A DNA stretch of 5,850 bases from Candidatus Zhuqueibacterota bacterium (GCA_003854995.1 RQOI01000217.1:1-5850), one strand, 5' to 3'; shown: positions 1-5,826, counted from the first letter of the stretch. Notes: generated by a model not told the origin, from the sequence alone. Numbers and translations are program-made.

Positions 1-10
1 AACAATTTGC

Positions 11-39
11 TTGCAGCAGATTTATTTTTGTCGTATAAT
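11..39 (+). promoter_or_regulatory. Putative sigma70-type promoter for the DUF486 gene
   Basis: A perfect -10 hexamer TATAAT lies at 34-39. TTGCAG at 11-16 sits 17 bp upstream and matches the first three bases of the -35 consensus. Transcription would begin near 46, leaving a leader of about 16-28 nt before the candidate ATGs at 62 and 74. The promoter overlaps the far-upstream TTG at 11, which argues against that codon as the start. Judged by eye only. Confidence 0.5.
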
Positions 40-61
40 TGCCGCTCGTTTTTCATCTACA

Positions 62-430
62 ATGGTGGCCCCTATGCGACAAACATTTACAGCAATTTTC
101 ATGCTCTCGTGCAGCAATGTATTTATGACTTTTGCCTGGTATGGGCATTTGAGAAATATGGCACACAAACCTTGGATTTATGCAGCGCTGGTGAGCTGGG
201 GTATTGCTCTATTCGAATATCTCATTCAAGTTCCGGCCAACCGCATCGGACATCAGGTGATGAATGTCGGCCAACTCAAAATTTTGCAGGAGGTCATCAC
301 ACTGTCGATTTTTGTGCCGTTTTCTCTTTTCTATTTACGAGAAAAAATGAATATGGACTATGCGTGGGCGGGGCTGTGCCTGCTCGGCGCGGTATTTTTC
401 CTGATGCGGAAAAAATTGTTCGGTGGTTGA
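62..430 (+). CDS. DUF486 family (DMT-like) small integral membrane protein
   Basis: This small multi-spanning inner-membrane protein belongs to the DUF486 family, a short relative of the drug/metabolite transporter (DMT) fold; its substrate is unknown. From the ATG at 62 it is 122 aa, and from the ATG at 74 it is 118 aa, both close to the usual 110-118 aa. Hallmarks are the early SNVFMTFAWYGHL segment, then WGIALFEYLIQVPANRIG, LKILQEVITLSIFVPFS and the final DYAWAGLCLLGAVFFL helix. These give about four hydrophobic helices and a basic C-terminal tail (RKK). The frame stays open upstream to a TTG at 11 and to the window edge, but those codons fall under the predicted promoter and add residues the family lacks. 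ATG 74 has a weak GGTGG five bases upstream, so 74 is a strong alternative start. The gene is convergent with the minus-strand gene, with only 21 bp between the stops, and I see no clear terminator there. Confidence 0.85.
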   Translation: MVAPMRQTFTAIFMLSCSNVFMTFAWYGHLRNMAHKPWIYAALVSWGIALFEYLIQVPANRIGHQVMNVGQLKILQEVITLSIFVPFSLFYLREKMNMDYAWAGLCLLGAVFFLMRKKLFGG

Positions 431-451
431 ATTGATGCACTGTCCTCTGAA

Positions 452-1246
452 TTACCTCGGCCATGCCCACTGCACATCCAGCAGCGGCAATAAATGCCAC
501 TGGCCGCCGAATGGATATTCGCAGTAAGATAAAACATATCCGGCACACAGTTGAAAACCGGCGCTCCTGTTCCAAAACAGCAGACCTTTCTGCTCAAACG
601 CCATGTTTATGTTGACAGGCGCCTTTGGATAATAGTACCAGTCTCCATTCAATAGATACATCCATCGACCGGCCAGCTTGCCTTTTATGTCAGTGCCAAG
701 CTTGAATCCATAATCATTATAATAGACGCTCGATCGATTATAGACGATTGGCAGATCAATGGTTGTGCGCGGATCCAGCGGGCCGGACTTGAGGGCAAAA
801 TTGAGTGCCAGTGAGGCGGTGAACAGATGAGTGCCCCGGATCGTTCTGGAGAGCAATAGCTCGTTTTGGAACGAGAGAATCGCTGGAATAGGAAATTCCG
901 GTGAAATCAAGCCGCCAATGCCTGGTCGCCCCACCAGCCGCAACATCGGCGACGGGTGTGATAGTCCGTGCTGCGACGCGACGGCGAATCCACCAATAGG
1001 GTGATGCGCCCACTTGACGCTAAAATTAGGCATGATAAAAAACAGGACCGGATGCGCCGAAAATTCAAGTGATTCTGAATAGCCATAGCGTAAAGGCTGG
1101 AACGCGCCAATTTCAGCCCGATTTTCGGGCAACAGGTGCGCTGTCCCAGTGGACCAGTTTTGCCAGGCAATGCCAACGTCCTGGGCCGATGCCGTGGATA
1201 GGCATGCGATGAAAAACAGGCAGATAGAGAGTGCTCTTTTTTTCAT
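452..1246 (-). CDS. Uncharacterised exported protein, possible outer-membrane beta-barrel
   Basis: This is a 264-aa protein of unknown function. It starts with a classic signal peptide: MKKR, a hydrophobic stretch, and a likely signal peptidase I site after STASA, near residue 21. The mature part is rich in aromatic and alternating hydrophobic residues (SVYYNDYGFKL, WMYLLNGDWYYYP, LLFWNRSAGFQLCAGYVLSY, QWHLLPLLDVQWAW) and has no further long hydrophobic helix, as expected for beta-strands in an outer-membrane barrel. Similar unnamed proteins occur in FCB-type bacteria as I recall them, but I cannot name a family. I chose the ATG at 1246 because GGAGG (1254-1258) sits 7 nt upstream; an ATG at 1261 would add five residues before the signal peptide and ignore this site. 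The start overlaps the stop of the upstream EEP gene by ATGA, so the two are probably translationally coupled. C15 within FIAC is a weak lipobox alternative. Confidence 0.7.
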   Translation of the reverse strand: MKKRALSICLFFIACLSTASAQDVGIAWQNWSTGTAHLLPENRAEIGAFQPLRYGYSESLEFSAHPVLFFIMPNFSVKWAHHPIGGFAVASQHGLSHPSPMLRLVGRPGIGGLISPEFPIPAILSFQNELLLSRTIRGTHLFTASLALNFALKSGPLDPRTTIDLPIVYNRSSVYYNDYGFKLGTDIKGKLAGRWMYLLNGDWYYYPKAPVNINMAFEQKGLLFWNRSAGFQLCAGYVLSYCEYPFGGQWHLLPLLDVQWAWPR

Positions 1247-2352
1247 TTTGGCACCTCCCATAGCGCACTGACAGGCGCGTGATCAGACCAGGGGGCAGCA
1301 ACGTGATACGTTGAATCCGAACCAGCCAGCCATGCTCTGTTCGTGAACAGGTAATCCAGTTTGCGGTCGTAAGGGCTATCCCAGAGCGGTGTATGGGTGA
1401 AATAATGAGATTCGTTCGCTCCATAGTCATTCAGCAGTACGGCGGGAGAATAGGTGTCATAAAGTGCTTGCATCCACGTTATTTCCGGGGTGAAATAGCT
1501 TCCCTCTTTATGTTGTGGATCATCATTTGGCCCGTGAAAGGATTCATCGTCTGCCTTGTCTGACAGACAGTAATCGGTTTTCGTCGCATTGACGGGTAGT
1601 GAATTTAAATCACCCCCGGCCACAAAGGGAATGCCCCTGCTCTCTAATTTATCCAGCTCGTCCTTGAATATGTCGAGTTGTATTTTTTTGGTGTCGTCCG
1701 TGGAAAACGCTGCTGTATGCACATTGACTGCGTAAAACTCTTGCAGGCCGGGGAGTGCTATTCGCGTCTTCAATATGCTTCGACGTAAATAAAAGTACTT
1801 TGTCAGTCCGTCCTGATCGCCTCTGAGCGGCAGTTTGATGCGTTCTGCATTCGTTATCGGCCATCGGGACAGCACGGCTATTCCCATGTCCATGCGCCCA
1901 AGGCCGTCACTTGGGATCACCTGTGCTTTCCACACCGAGGCGTAGGCGCCATAATTCAAGTGGGTGTGATCGAGGAGCCACTGCACCTGATCGATGTAAG
2001 CGGACCGTTTTGATTGAATGTCGACTTCCTGCAGGAGCAGAATATCCGGCTCCGCCGCTTTGAGCAGTGCGGCAATGCCCTCCAGGTGATAATACACTTC
2101 ATCCGCCGGCAAAATGACGCGGGTGCCATTCGAGTCTCCGAACCATTTCGTGCGACCGGCGCCAAAACGAATATTCCAGGTCATCACACCTATCGTCTCA
2201 ACGGCTGCCGGGGGGGGTTGGAGTCGTTTGGCTGTGTACAGTTGTCCGTCTTCAGTATCGTCAAATTGTGTGACGATTGGATCACACGACAGCACAGCCA
2301 AGATCGACAAGAGGGCTGATAGCCTGCAGAATGTGATTTTCGCGACCATCAT
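1243..2352 (-). CDS. Predicted lipoprotein of the endonuclease/exonuclease/phosphatase (EEP) superfamily
   Basis: This 369-aa protein is a metal-dependent phosphoesterase of the EEP fold (exonuclease III / DNase I / sphingomyelinase type). The sequence shows the superfamily signatures in order: MTWNIRFG with Asn60; DILLLQEVD with the metal-binding Glu109; VNVHTAAF with His212; AGGDLNSLP with Asp248 and Asn250; RKLDYLFTN with Asp333; and WSDHAPVSA with Asp357 and the catalytic His358. All catalytic positions appear intact. The N-terminus has a short hydrophobic stretch ending in AVLSC-D, a plausible lipobox with Cys23 as the lipidated residue, so the enzyme probably acts at the cell envelope or outside it. 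The substrate (nucleic acid, phospholipid or inositol phosphate) cannot be decided from sequence. ATG 2352 has GGAGG six nt upstream; a second ATG follows directly. It is the first gene of a two-gene unit and ends in an ATGA overlap with the next gene. A run of eight C on the coding strand encodes part of QPPPAA near residues 45-49. Confidence 0.85.
   Translation of the reverse strand: MMVAKITFCRLSALLSILAVLSCDPIVTQFDDTEDGQLYTAKRLQPPPAAVETIGVMTWNIRFGAGRTKWFGDSNGTRVILPADEVYYHLEGIAALLKAAEPDILLLQEVDIQSKRSAYIDQVQWLLDHTHLNYGAYASVWKAQVIPSDGLGRMDMGIAVLSRWPITNAERIKLPLRGDQDGLTKYFYLRRSILKTRIALPGLQEFYAVNVHTAAFSTDDTKKIQLDIFKDELDKLESRGIPFVAGGDLNSLPVNATKTDYCLSDKADDESFHGPNDDPQHKEGSYFTPEITWMQALYDTYSPAVLLNDYGANESHYFTHTPLWDSPYDRKLDYLFTNRAWLAGSDSTYHVAAPWSDHAPVSALWEVPK
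1252..1259 (-). promoter_or_regulatory. Ribosome binding site fixing the start of the exported protein
   Basis: On the minus strand the sequence reads GGGAGGTG. Its GGAGG core ends 7 nt before the ATG at 1246. The site lies inside the last codons of the upstream gene and sets the start at 1246 rather than 1261. Confidence 0.75.
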
Positions 2353-2358
2353 CCGGAT

Positions 2359-2364
2359 CCTCCC
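2359..2364 (-). promoter_or_regulatory. Ribosome binding site of the EEP gene
   Basis: The minus strand reads GGGAGG, with six nt between it and the first of two consecutive ATG codons (2352). This supports the first ATG as the start. Confidence 0.7.
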
Positions 2365-2386
2365 TTATTTTATGCCTTATATATTC

Positions 2387-2415
2387 ATTATAGAAAATAT
2401 CCGCCGTTGTTGCAA
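2387..2415 (-). promoter_or_regulatory. Putative sigma70-type promoter of the EEP / exported-protein unit
   Basis: On the minus strand TTGCAA (2410-2415) and TATAAT (2387-2392) are separated by exactly 17 bp. The -10 is a perfect match and the -35 matches four of six bases. Transcription would start near 2380, giving a leader of roughly 28 nt before ATG 2352 with the ribosome site inside it. Surrounding DNA is AT-rich. Read by eye only. Confidence 0.6.
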
Positions 2416-2554
2416 GACATTTTTTTATTGCCTGAACGGATGACCGCATTGCTTTTTGTGAATAATGGAGAAGAAAGAGTGTTCGACCGAAATGTGCAAG
2501 AGAAAAGGCTGTGGCGCGGGTAAAGGTCAGTTACTGGCAAGTCGACATAAAATC

Positions 2555-2592
2555 AACACAAAGCCACGAAAACACAAAGATACGATCACGAA
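2555..2592. repeat. Degenerate 8-bp-period repeat (NNCACRAA units)
   Basis: Plus-strand units are AACACAAA (2555-2562), GCCACGAA (2563-2570) and AACACAAA (2571-2578), then a six-base interruption and ATCACGAA (2585-2592). The first and third units are identical and 16 bp apart. Similar CACAAAG/CACGAAG strings recur between genes in many environmental bacterial genomes as I recall them; their function is unknown. Here the repeat lies between two transcription units. Confidence 0.6.
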
Positions 2593-2637
2593 GAAAAACT
2601 ATCGCACTTACACTTTTATAATTTTGCAAAAGTGCTA
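2591..2637 (-). terminator. Weak candidate terminator after the ExbB-AgmX operon
   Basis: An inverted repeat pairs CACTTTT (2611-2617) with AAAAGTG (2628-2634) around a 10-nt loop, and an alternative outer pairing joins GCACTT (2604-2609) to AAGTGC (2630-2635). On the minus strand a run of five T (2594-2598) follows a few bases after the outer stem. The stem is AT-rich and lies about 140 nt past the stop at 2775, so this is a tentative call. It could equally be a chance palindrome. Confidence 0.3.
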
Positions 2638-2774
2638 AAGACTTACAAGCGAGGCATCATTCAACGGCAAAATAGCATCCCACACATTTCCACCTTATTA
2701 CCTTATTCTTCTCAACGGTTTCCTGGCAATCGCGGCTACCAGAGACTGACCTTTTACTTGACGCGAGAACGCCC

Positions 2775-4151
2775 CTATCCCACCCGATCAAAGACGAACG
2801 GTATGTTCACCGTCACGCTGCCTTCGGATATGGCGGGGAAGCGGAGCTGGCGAATGATGGTGAGCAAATCGCGGATGAAATCGGCGTTTTGCGTAGTGGA
2901 CTCGACGACCTGCACATCAGCGACGCGGCCGTCGGCCGCAATGGTCACGTCCAGGCTCACTTTGCCGCGCAGCGTCGGATCCTGACGCAGGTGTTTGTTG
3001 TAGGTGTACATGACGCGGCCATGTTGTGCTCTGATAATCCCCATCACCGATTCGGCGGAGCGCTGGCCGCGCGCTGCCTCTGAGCCGCGCATGGCTTTTG
3101 GCGGCTCAATGTTCACGTTGCCCTTTTTCTCAAGATTGACTTGTTTCACGCCGGCATCGTCGGAGATCAAATCGTCAATGCCGCCGGACAGGCCGAATTC
3201 CAGCAAGTCGTCCAATCCCTCGCCAGAGCCAGATCCAGCGCCGGCGCCGCTGCTTGAGCGTCCGATGCGGCCATTCTTCAGCACCGTCTGACTTCCGAGA
3301 AGGTCGTCCAGTTCTTTCACCAGTCCCTGATCGAGCAGGAAATCCACCGCTGCGCTGGTATTGTCTGAGGGGCCTGCGCCGCCGATGAGTCCCAACAAGC
3401 CGGCAGAAGATACTGATTTTTCTTTGCCTCCGGATCGTTCCTCTGAGCCTGATCGTCGTGATCCCTCATCCGTCTCCGAGTCGCTGGTGCCTGACGCAGC
3501 TCCGTCTGCAGAGCGCCCCTGGGTGATCGGCGCCGCGGACTCTTGACGCAACACAAAGCGCGCAAAACGCTGCGGCACATTTTCAATGGCCGGAGGCTCT
3601 TGCGGTGGCAACTCGATATTTTTGAGATGAAAACCCCACATGACCTCCAGCGCGACAAATGCCAGCAGCAAAAATTTGAAAACCAGGTCTTTCGCGACTG
3701 CTTTTCGTATCGCGGCGTGCCATGTGTAGACGGGCAGACCGACGTCGCTGGCAGGCGCACCGTCAAATAGAAATCCGACGCGCGTCTCCCCAATGTCGAT
3801 GACGCCCTTGCGGCCGGACGAGAATTGCAGAATGTAAAAATCGCCCTTGTGCGGCAGCAGATTCTGTGTGATGAGATCTTGGAACGCCAGCGTCGAGTCC
3901 TGATAGCGAATCGCACCTTTCATCTTGGGGTGAATATAAAGCAGGCACGCTGATCCCCTGTTCTCGATCAAGGCATGCGATTTGGGATAATCGCTGTCGT
4001 AGACAATGACGTCGTTCTCCGGACTCAATCCCAGGGTGAGCTTTTCGCGCGCGGCAAGGGTGCGTTCGAATACGCCGTGTGCGTCCTTGATTTTTATGTT
4101 GAGGCTATGTCTGTTCTTATTCGACAATGGATTTTCTAGGATTCTATTCAA
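2775..4151 (-). CDS. TonB-like AgmX/PglI C-terminal domain protein with N-terminal FHA-like domain
   Basis: This 458-aa single-pass inner-membrane protein probably couples the ExbB/ExbD motor to a periplasmic or outer-membrane partner. Residues about 17-130 resemble an FHA-like domain (LGLSPENDVIV, then KSHALI, and later GVIDIGETRVGFLF). Residues about 156-174 are one membrane helix (LVFKFLLLAFVALEVMWGF). Residues 176-365 form a low-complexity Pro/Ser/Gly linker with an acidic stretch and three [LI]DDL[LI] segments (near 281, 313 and 325). Residues about 366-456 match the AgmX/PglI TonB-type C-terminal domain: RVMYTYNKHLRQDP, LRGKVSLDVTIAADGRV, VVEST, IIRQLRFP and a closing VNIPFVF. The start is uncertain. 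There is no ATG before residue 78; the in-frame stop at 4178-4176 limits the choice to TTG 4151 or TTG 4127, and neither has a good ribosome site. The gene begins 24 bp after the exbD-2 stop, so reinitiation is plausible. The FHA arginine is absent (Gly-Leu-Ser). It is the last gene of the operon. Confidence 0.85.
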   Translation of the reverse strand: MNRILENPLSNKNRHSLNIKIKDAHGVFERTLAAREKLTLGLSPENDVIVYDSDYPKSHALIENRGSACLLYIHPKMKGAIRYQDSTLAFQDLITQNLLPHKGDFYILQFSSGRKGVIDIGETRVGFLFDGAPASDVGLPVYTWHAAIRKAVAKDLVFKFLLLAFVALEVMWGFHLKNIELPPQEPPAIENVPQRFARFVLRQESAAPITQGRSADGAASGTSDSETDEGSRRSGSEERSGGKEKSVSSAGLLGLIGGAGPSDNTSAAVDFLLDQGLVKELDDLLGSQTVLKNGRIGRSSSGAGAGSGSGEGLDDLLEFGLSGGIDDLISDDAGVKQVNLEKKGNVNIEPPKAMRGSEAARGQRSAESVMGIIRAQHGRVMYTYNKHLRQDPTLRGKVSLDVTIAADGRVADVQVVESTTQNADFIRDLLTIIRQLRFPAISEGSVTVNIPFVFDRVG

Positions 4152-4175
4152 TGAATTATGCCGCTGACTATACGG

Positions 4176-4688
4176 CTATTCTTTCTCCACGACGGCCAAA
4201 TTCATGTTATTGTAGCCCACCTGTCCGCACGTGAGCATGATACGTTTCAGCAAATCAAAAGTAATTTCTTTATCGCCCTGAATCGCAATGTTGCCGCGAA
4301 AGCCCTGCATCTGACTGGATAGTTCGCCGATGCCTTCAGAAATTGACCGCAACCGCTGCAATTCACGCAATAATGGCTGGATCAGGATATCGCTCGAGGA
4401 GATCTCATCGATGCGCGCAATCGGGCGGCCGTCAACCACAATCCATTCCTGCGTCACCGCCACGACGGACATGACGGTCGGCTGCTTTTCCGAGATTGAT
4501 TCTGGCAATCGAAGATCGTTCGCCACGGTCATGATCTGACCGTCAGCACTGTAGCTTTTCAAAAGAAATACCAGCAGAATGGTGAACATGTCGATCATGG
4601 ACGTGAGGCGCAGTTCAAAAGTGCCGCGTCTGATCCGCGTGCTGCCGGTCGCCAATTTCAAGGTTGTCGATTGTTCTTCTATTTTCAT
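4176..4688 (-). CDS. exbD: ExbD/TolR family protein (second copy, with canonical Asp)
   Basis: This is a 170-aa subunit of a proton-driven ExbB/ExbD (TolQ/TolR, MotA/MotB-type) channel. The layout is a short basic cytoplasmic N-terminus, one membrane helix (residues about 28-47, LTSMIDMFTILLVFLLKSYS) and a periplasmic domain. Asp33 in MIDMF aligns with E. coli ExbD Asp25 and TolR Asp23, the residue that carries the proton. The periplasmic end shows the family pattern IQGDKEITFDLLKRIMLTCGQVGY followed by N-L-A-V-V. At 170 aa it is somewhat longer than E. coli ExbD (141 aa), with a helical, coil-like insert near residues 97-130. ATG 4688 follows the upstream stop by 3 bp, and AGGT lies six nt before it. 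It is the third gene of the exbB-exbD-exbD-AgmX operon and, as the only ExbD here with the Asp, is the likely catalytic stator subunit. Confidence 0.93.
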   Translation of the reverse strand: MKIEEQSTTLKLATGSTRIRRGTFELRLTSMIDMFTILLVFLLKSYSADGQIMTVANDLRLPESISEKQPTVMSVVAVTQEWIVVDGRPIARIDEISSSDILIQPLLRELQRLRSISEGIGELSSQMQGFRGNIAIQGDKEITFDLLKRIMLTCGQVGYNNMNLAVVEKE

Positions 4689-4691
4689 TGT

Positions 4692-5159
4692 CTAACCTGA
4701 TATAGAGATATTGGGAAAGCCGGCCTCGCGACACTGATCCATGATGACGATGATGGTCTCGTAAAGGATCGTATTCTCCGGCGAAATGATGATATCCTCG
4801 GAATCCGGAAATTTGCTTTTAACTTGCTGCAGTTGTGCGGTCAATTCTGACCAGTTATAGTCGCCCGTGCGCCCGGCAATTTTATCGAATTTGAGTCCAG
4901 GACTATTGAGCTGCAATTCCGTTTCCTTAATCAGCAGAATATTGAGGACCGTGCTCTGAGCATTTTGCACAGTGGCCTGTTGGCCGGCGCGATCCAGACT
5001 TGGCAGGGTCAGCTCCAGAACGGCGATGCGGACAAAGGAGGCTGTCAGCAACAGGAACGGAATCAGGATGAGAAAGATATTCATCACCGCCGTCAAATTG
5101 ACGTCCGTATCGCGCGGATGGCCGCGCCCTTTGCGTCGTATGGATTGCTTGATGTTCAT
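4692..5159 (-). CDS. exbD: ExbD/TolR family protein (first copy, Asn at the proton-site position)
   Basis: This is a 155-aa ExbD/TolR-type subunit with a basic N-terminus (IRRKGRG), one membrane helix (residues about 21-43, NLTAVMNIFLILIPFLLLTA) and a periplasmic domain ending in a typical ExbD pattern (DIIISPENTILYETIIVIMDQCREAGFPNISIS). Alignment by eye of VNLTAVMNIFL with E. coli ExbD INVTPFIDVML puts Asn27 where the essential Asp25 normally is, and Ala24 in place of the Pro. This copy may therefore not carry protons itself and may act as a structural partner to the second ExbD. The ATG at 5159 directly abuts the TAG of exbB (0 bp gap), with GAGGT a few bases upstream inside the exbB end, so translation is probably coupled. 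Confidence 0.9.
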   Translation of the reverse strand: MNIKQSIRRKGRGHPRDTDVNLTAVMNIFLILIPFLLLTASFVRIAVLELTLPSLDRAGQQATVQNAQSTVLNILLIKETELQLNSPGLKFDKIAGRTGDYNWSELTAQLQQVKSKFPDSEDIIISPENTILYETIIVIMDQCREAGFPNISISG

Positions 5160-5777
5160 CTATGACCTCGTCATAAAACCGTAGAGACGCGCGATATTTT
5201 CGTTGATTTCATCGATGAGCTCATTGGTTGCTTCGACGAGATAGGTATAGCCGATCAAACAGGGGATGGCGGTGATGATGCCAAACGCTGTGGTGTTCAT
5301 GGCAATGGAGATCCCTGCCGTGAGCAGCGTCGCTTTATCCGCTGCGTCAGCGTGGGCGACGGCGGCAAAGGCGCTGATCAGGCCGAGGATGGTGCCGAGC
5401 AAGCCCAGTAACGTCGCGACATTGGCGATCATCGACAAATAATGCGTCCGCTTTTCCAGCTTGGGGATTTCGGTCATGGCGGCAATTTCCAGCGCATTTT
5501 GAACCTGTTTTTCGCCCTTGTTCATTTCCAGCAATCCTGCTTTGGTGATGTTGGGCAGCGCCGCATTGGTGCGATTGCAGTATTCAATTGCCTGGTTTGC
5601 CTGGCCAGCTTTCAGGAGCTGCGCGATCTGATTGACAAATGTATCACTGTCGATTCGGTTCCTGAAGCGAATGACGATGATGCGCTCCAGGATCACGACC
5701 AGCCCGATGATGAGCGCCAATAATATGATGAACATCACAGGCCCACCCTGGATGAAAAATCGAATTACACTGTCCAA
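5160..5777 (-). CDS. exbB: ExbB/TolQ/MotA family proton channel protein
   Basis: This is a 205-aa inner-membrane subunit that forms the pentameric ring around ExbD in proton-powered ExbBD/TolQR motors. Three membrane helices are visible: residues about 12-33 (PVMFIILLALIIGLVVILERI); 119-141 with the family signature ATLLGLLGTILGLISAF; and 158-181 with SIAMNTTAFGIITAIPCLIGYTYL. The Thr and small residues in the second and third helices are those that face the ExbD Asp in this family. A cytoplasmic loop of about 80 residues lies between helices one and two, as expected. I chose TTG at 5777 because AGGAGG (5784-5789) is six nt upstream; the TTG at 5783 directly abuts the ribosome site and is unlikely. 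It is the first gene of the operon, and exbD-1 follows with no gap. Confidence 0.93.
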   Translation of the reverse strand: MDSVIRFFIQGGPVMFIILLALIIGLVVILERIIVIRFRNRIDSDTFVNQIAQLLKAGQANQAIEYCNRTNAALPNITKAGLLEMNKGEKQVQNALEIAAMTEIPKLEKRTHYLSMIANVATLLGLLGTILGLISAFAAVAHADAADKATLLTAGISIAMNTTAFGIITAIPCLIGYTYLVEATNELIDEINENIARLYGFMTRS

Positions 5778-5783
5778 GTTCAA

Positions 5784-5789
5784 CCTCCT
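5784..5789 (-). promoter_or_regulatory. Ribosome binding site selecting TTG 5777 for exbB
   Basis: The minus strand reads AGGAGG, a full Shine-Dalgarno core, with six bases (TTGAAC) before TTG 5777. The earlier TTG at 5783 has zero spacing and cannot use this site well. This shifts the start two codons downstream of the longest frame. Confidence 0.8.
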
Positions 5790-5826
5790 CGTTCGGATTC
5801 TATTTTAATCAATTCTTGCAGATTTC

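Larger units (their letters stand above)
2353..2774. other. 422-bp intergenic region with promoter, short repeats and a hairpin
   Basis: This stretch separates the end of the exbB-to-AgmX operon from the start of the EEP gene, both on the minus strand. It holds the promoter at 2387-2415, a degenerate repeat with an 8-bp period at 2555-2592 and an AT-rich inverted repeat at 2604-2635. I found no convincing reading frame of its own. A plus-strand frame beginning at 2632 runs mainly antisense to the AgmX-like gene and has no family features. No tRNA or riboswitch-like structure was recognised. Confidence 0.6.

Noticed and set aside
11..61. TTG at 11 as the start of the DUF486 gene
   Set aside because: It lies on the predicted -35 element, and the added residues do not fit the family. 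The ATGs at 62 and 74 give the normal length.
2723..2742. CTGG...CCAG inverted repeat as an operon terminator
   Set aside because: Only four to five pairs form, with a mismatch and a long loop, and no T run follows on the minus strand.
2632..2985. A 117-codon plus-strand open frame starting in the intergenic region
   Set aside because: Most of it is antisense to the conserved C-terminal domain of the AgmX-like gene. It has no ribosome site or recognisable motif.
3317..3916. A 199-codon minus-strand open frame
   Set aside because: It lies wholly inside the AgmX-like gene in another frame, is rich in Arg, Ser, Trp and Cys and lacks domain features. It is a shadow of the real gene.
5778..5783. 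TTG at 5783 as the exbB start
   Set aside because: It directly abuts the AGGAGG ribosome site with no spacing. TTG 5777 has the ideal six-base gap.
5790..5826. TAAAAT-like -10 for the exbB operon promoter
   Set aside because: No acceptable -35 hexamer lies 16-18 bp upstream. The region is AT-rich, so a chance match is likely, and the promoter may lie outside the window.
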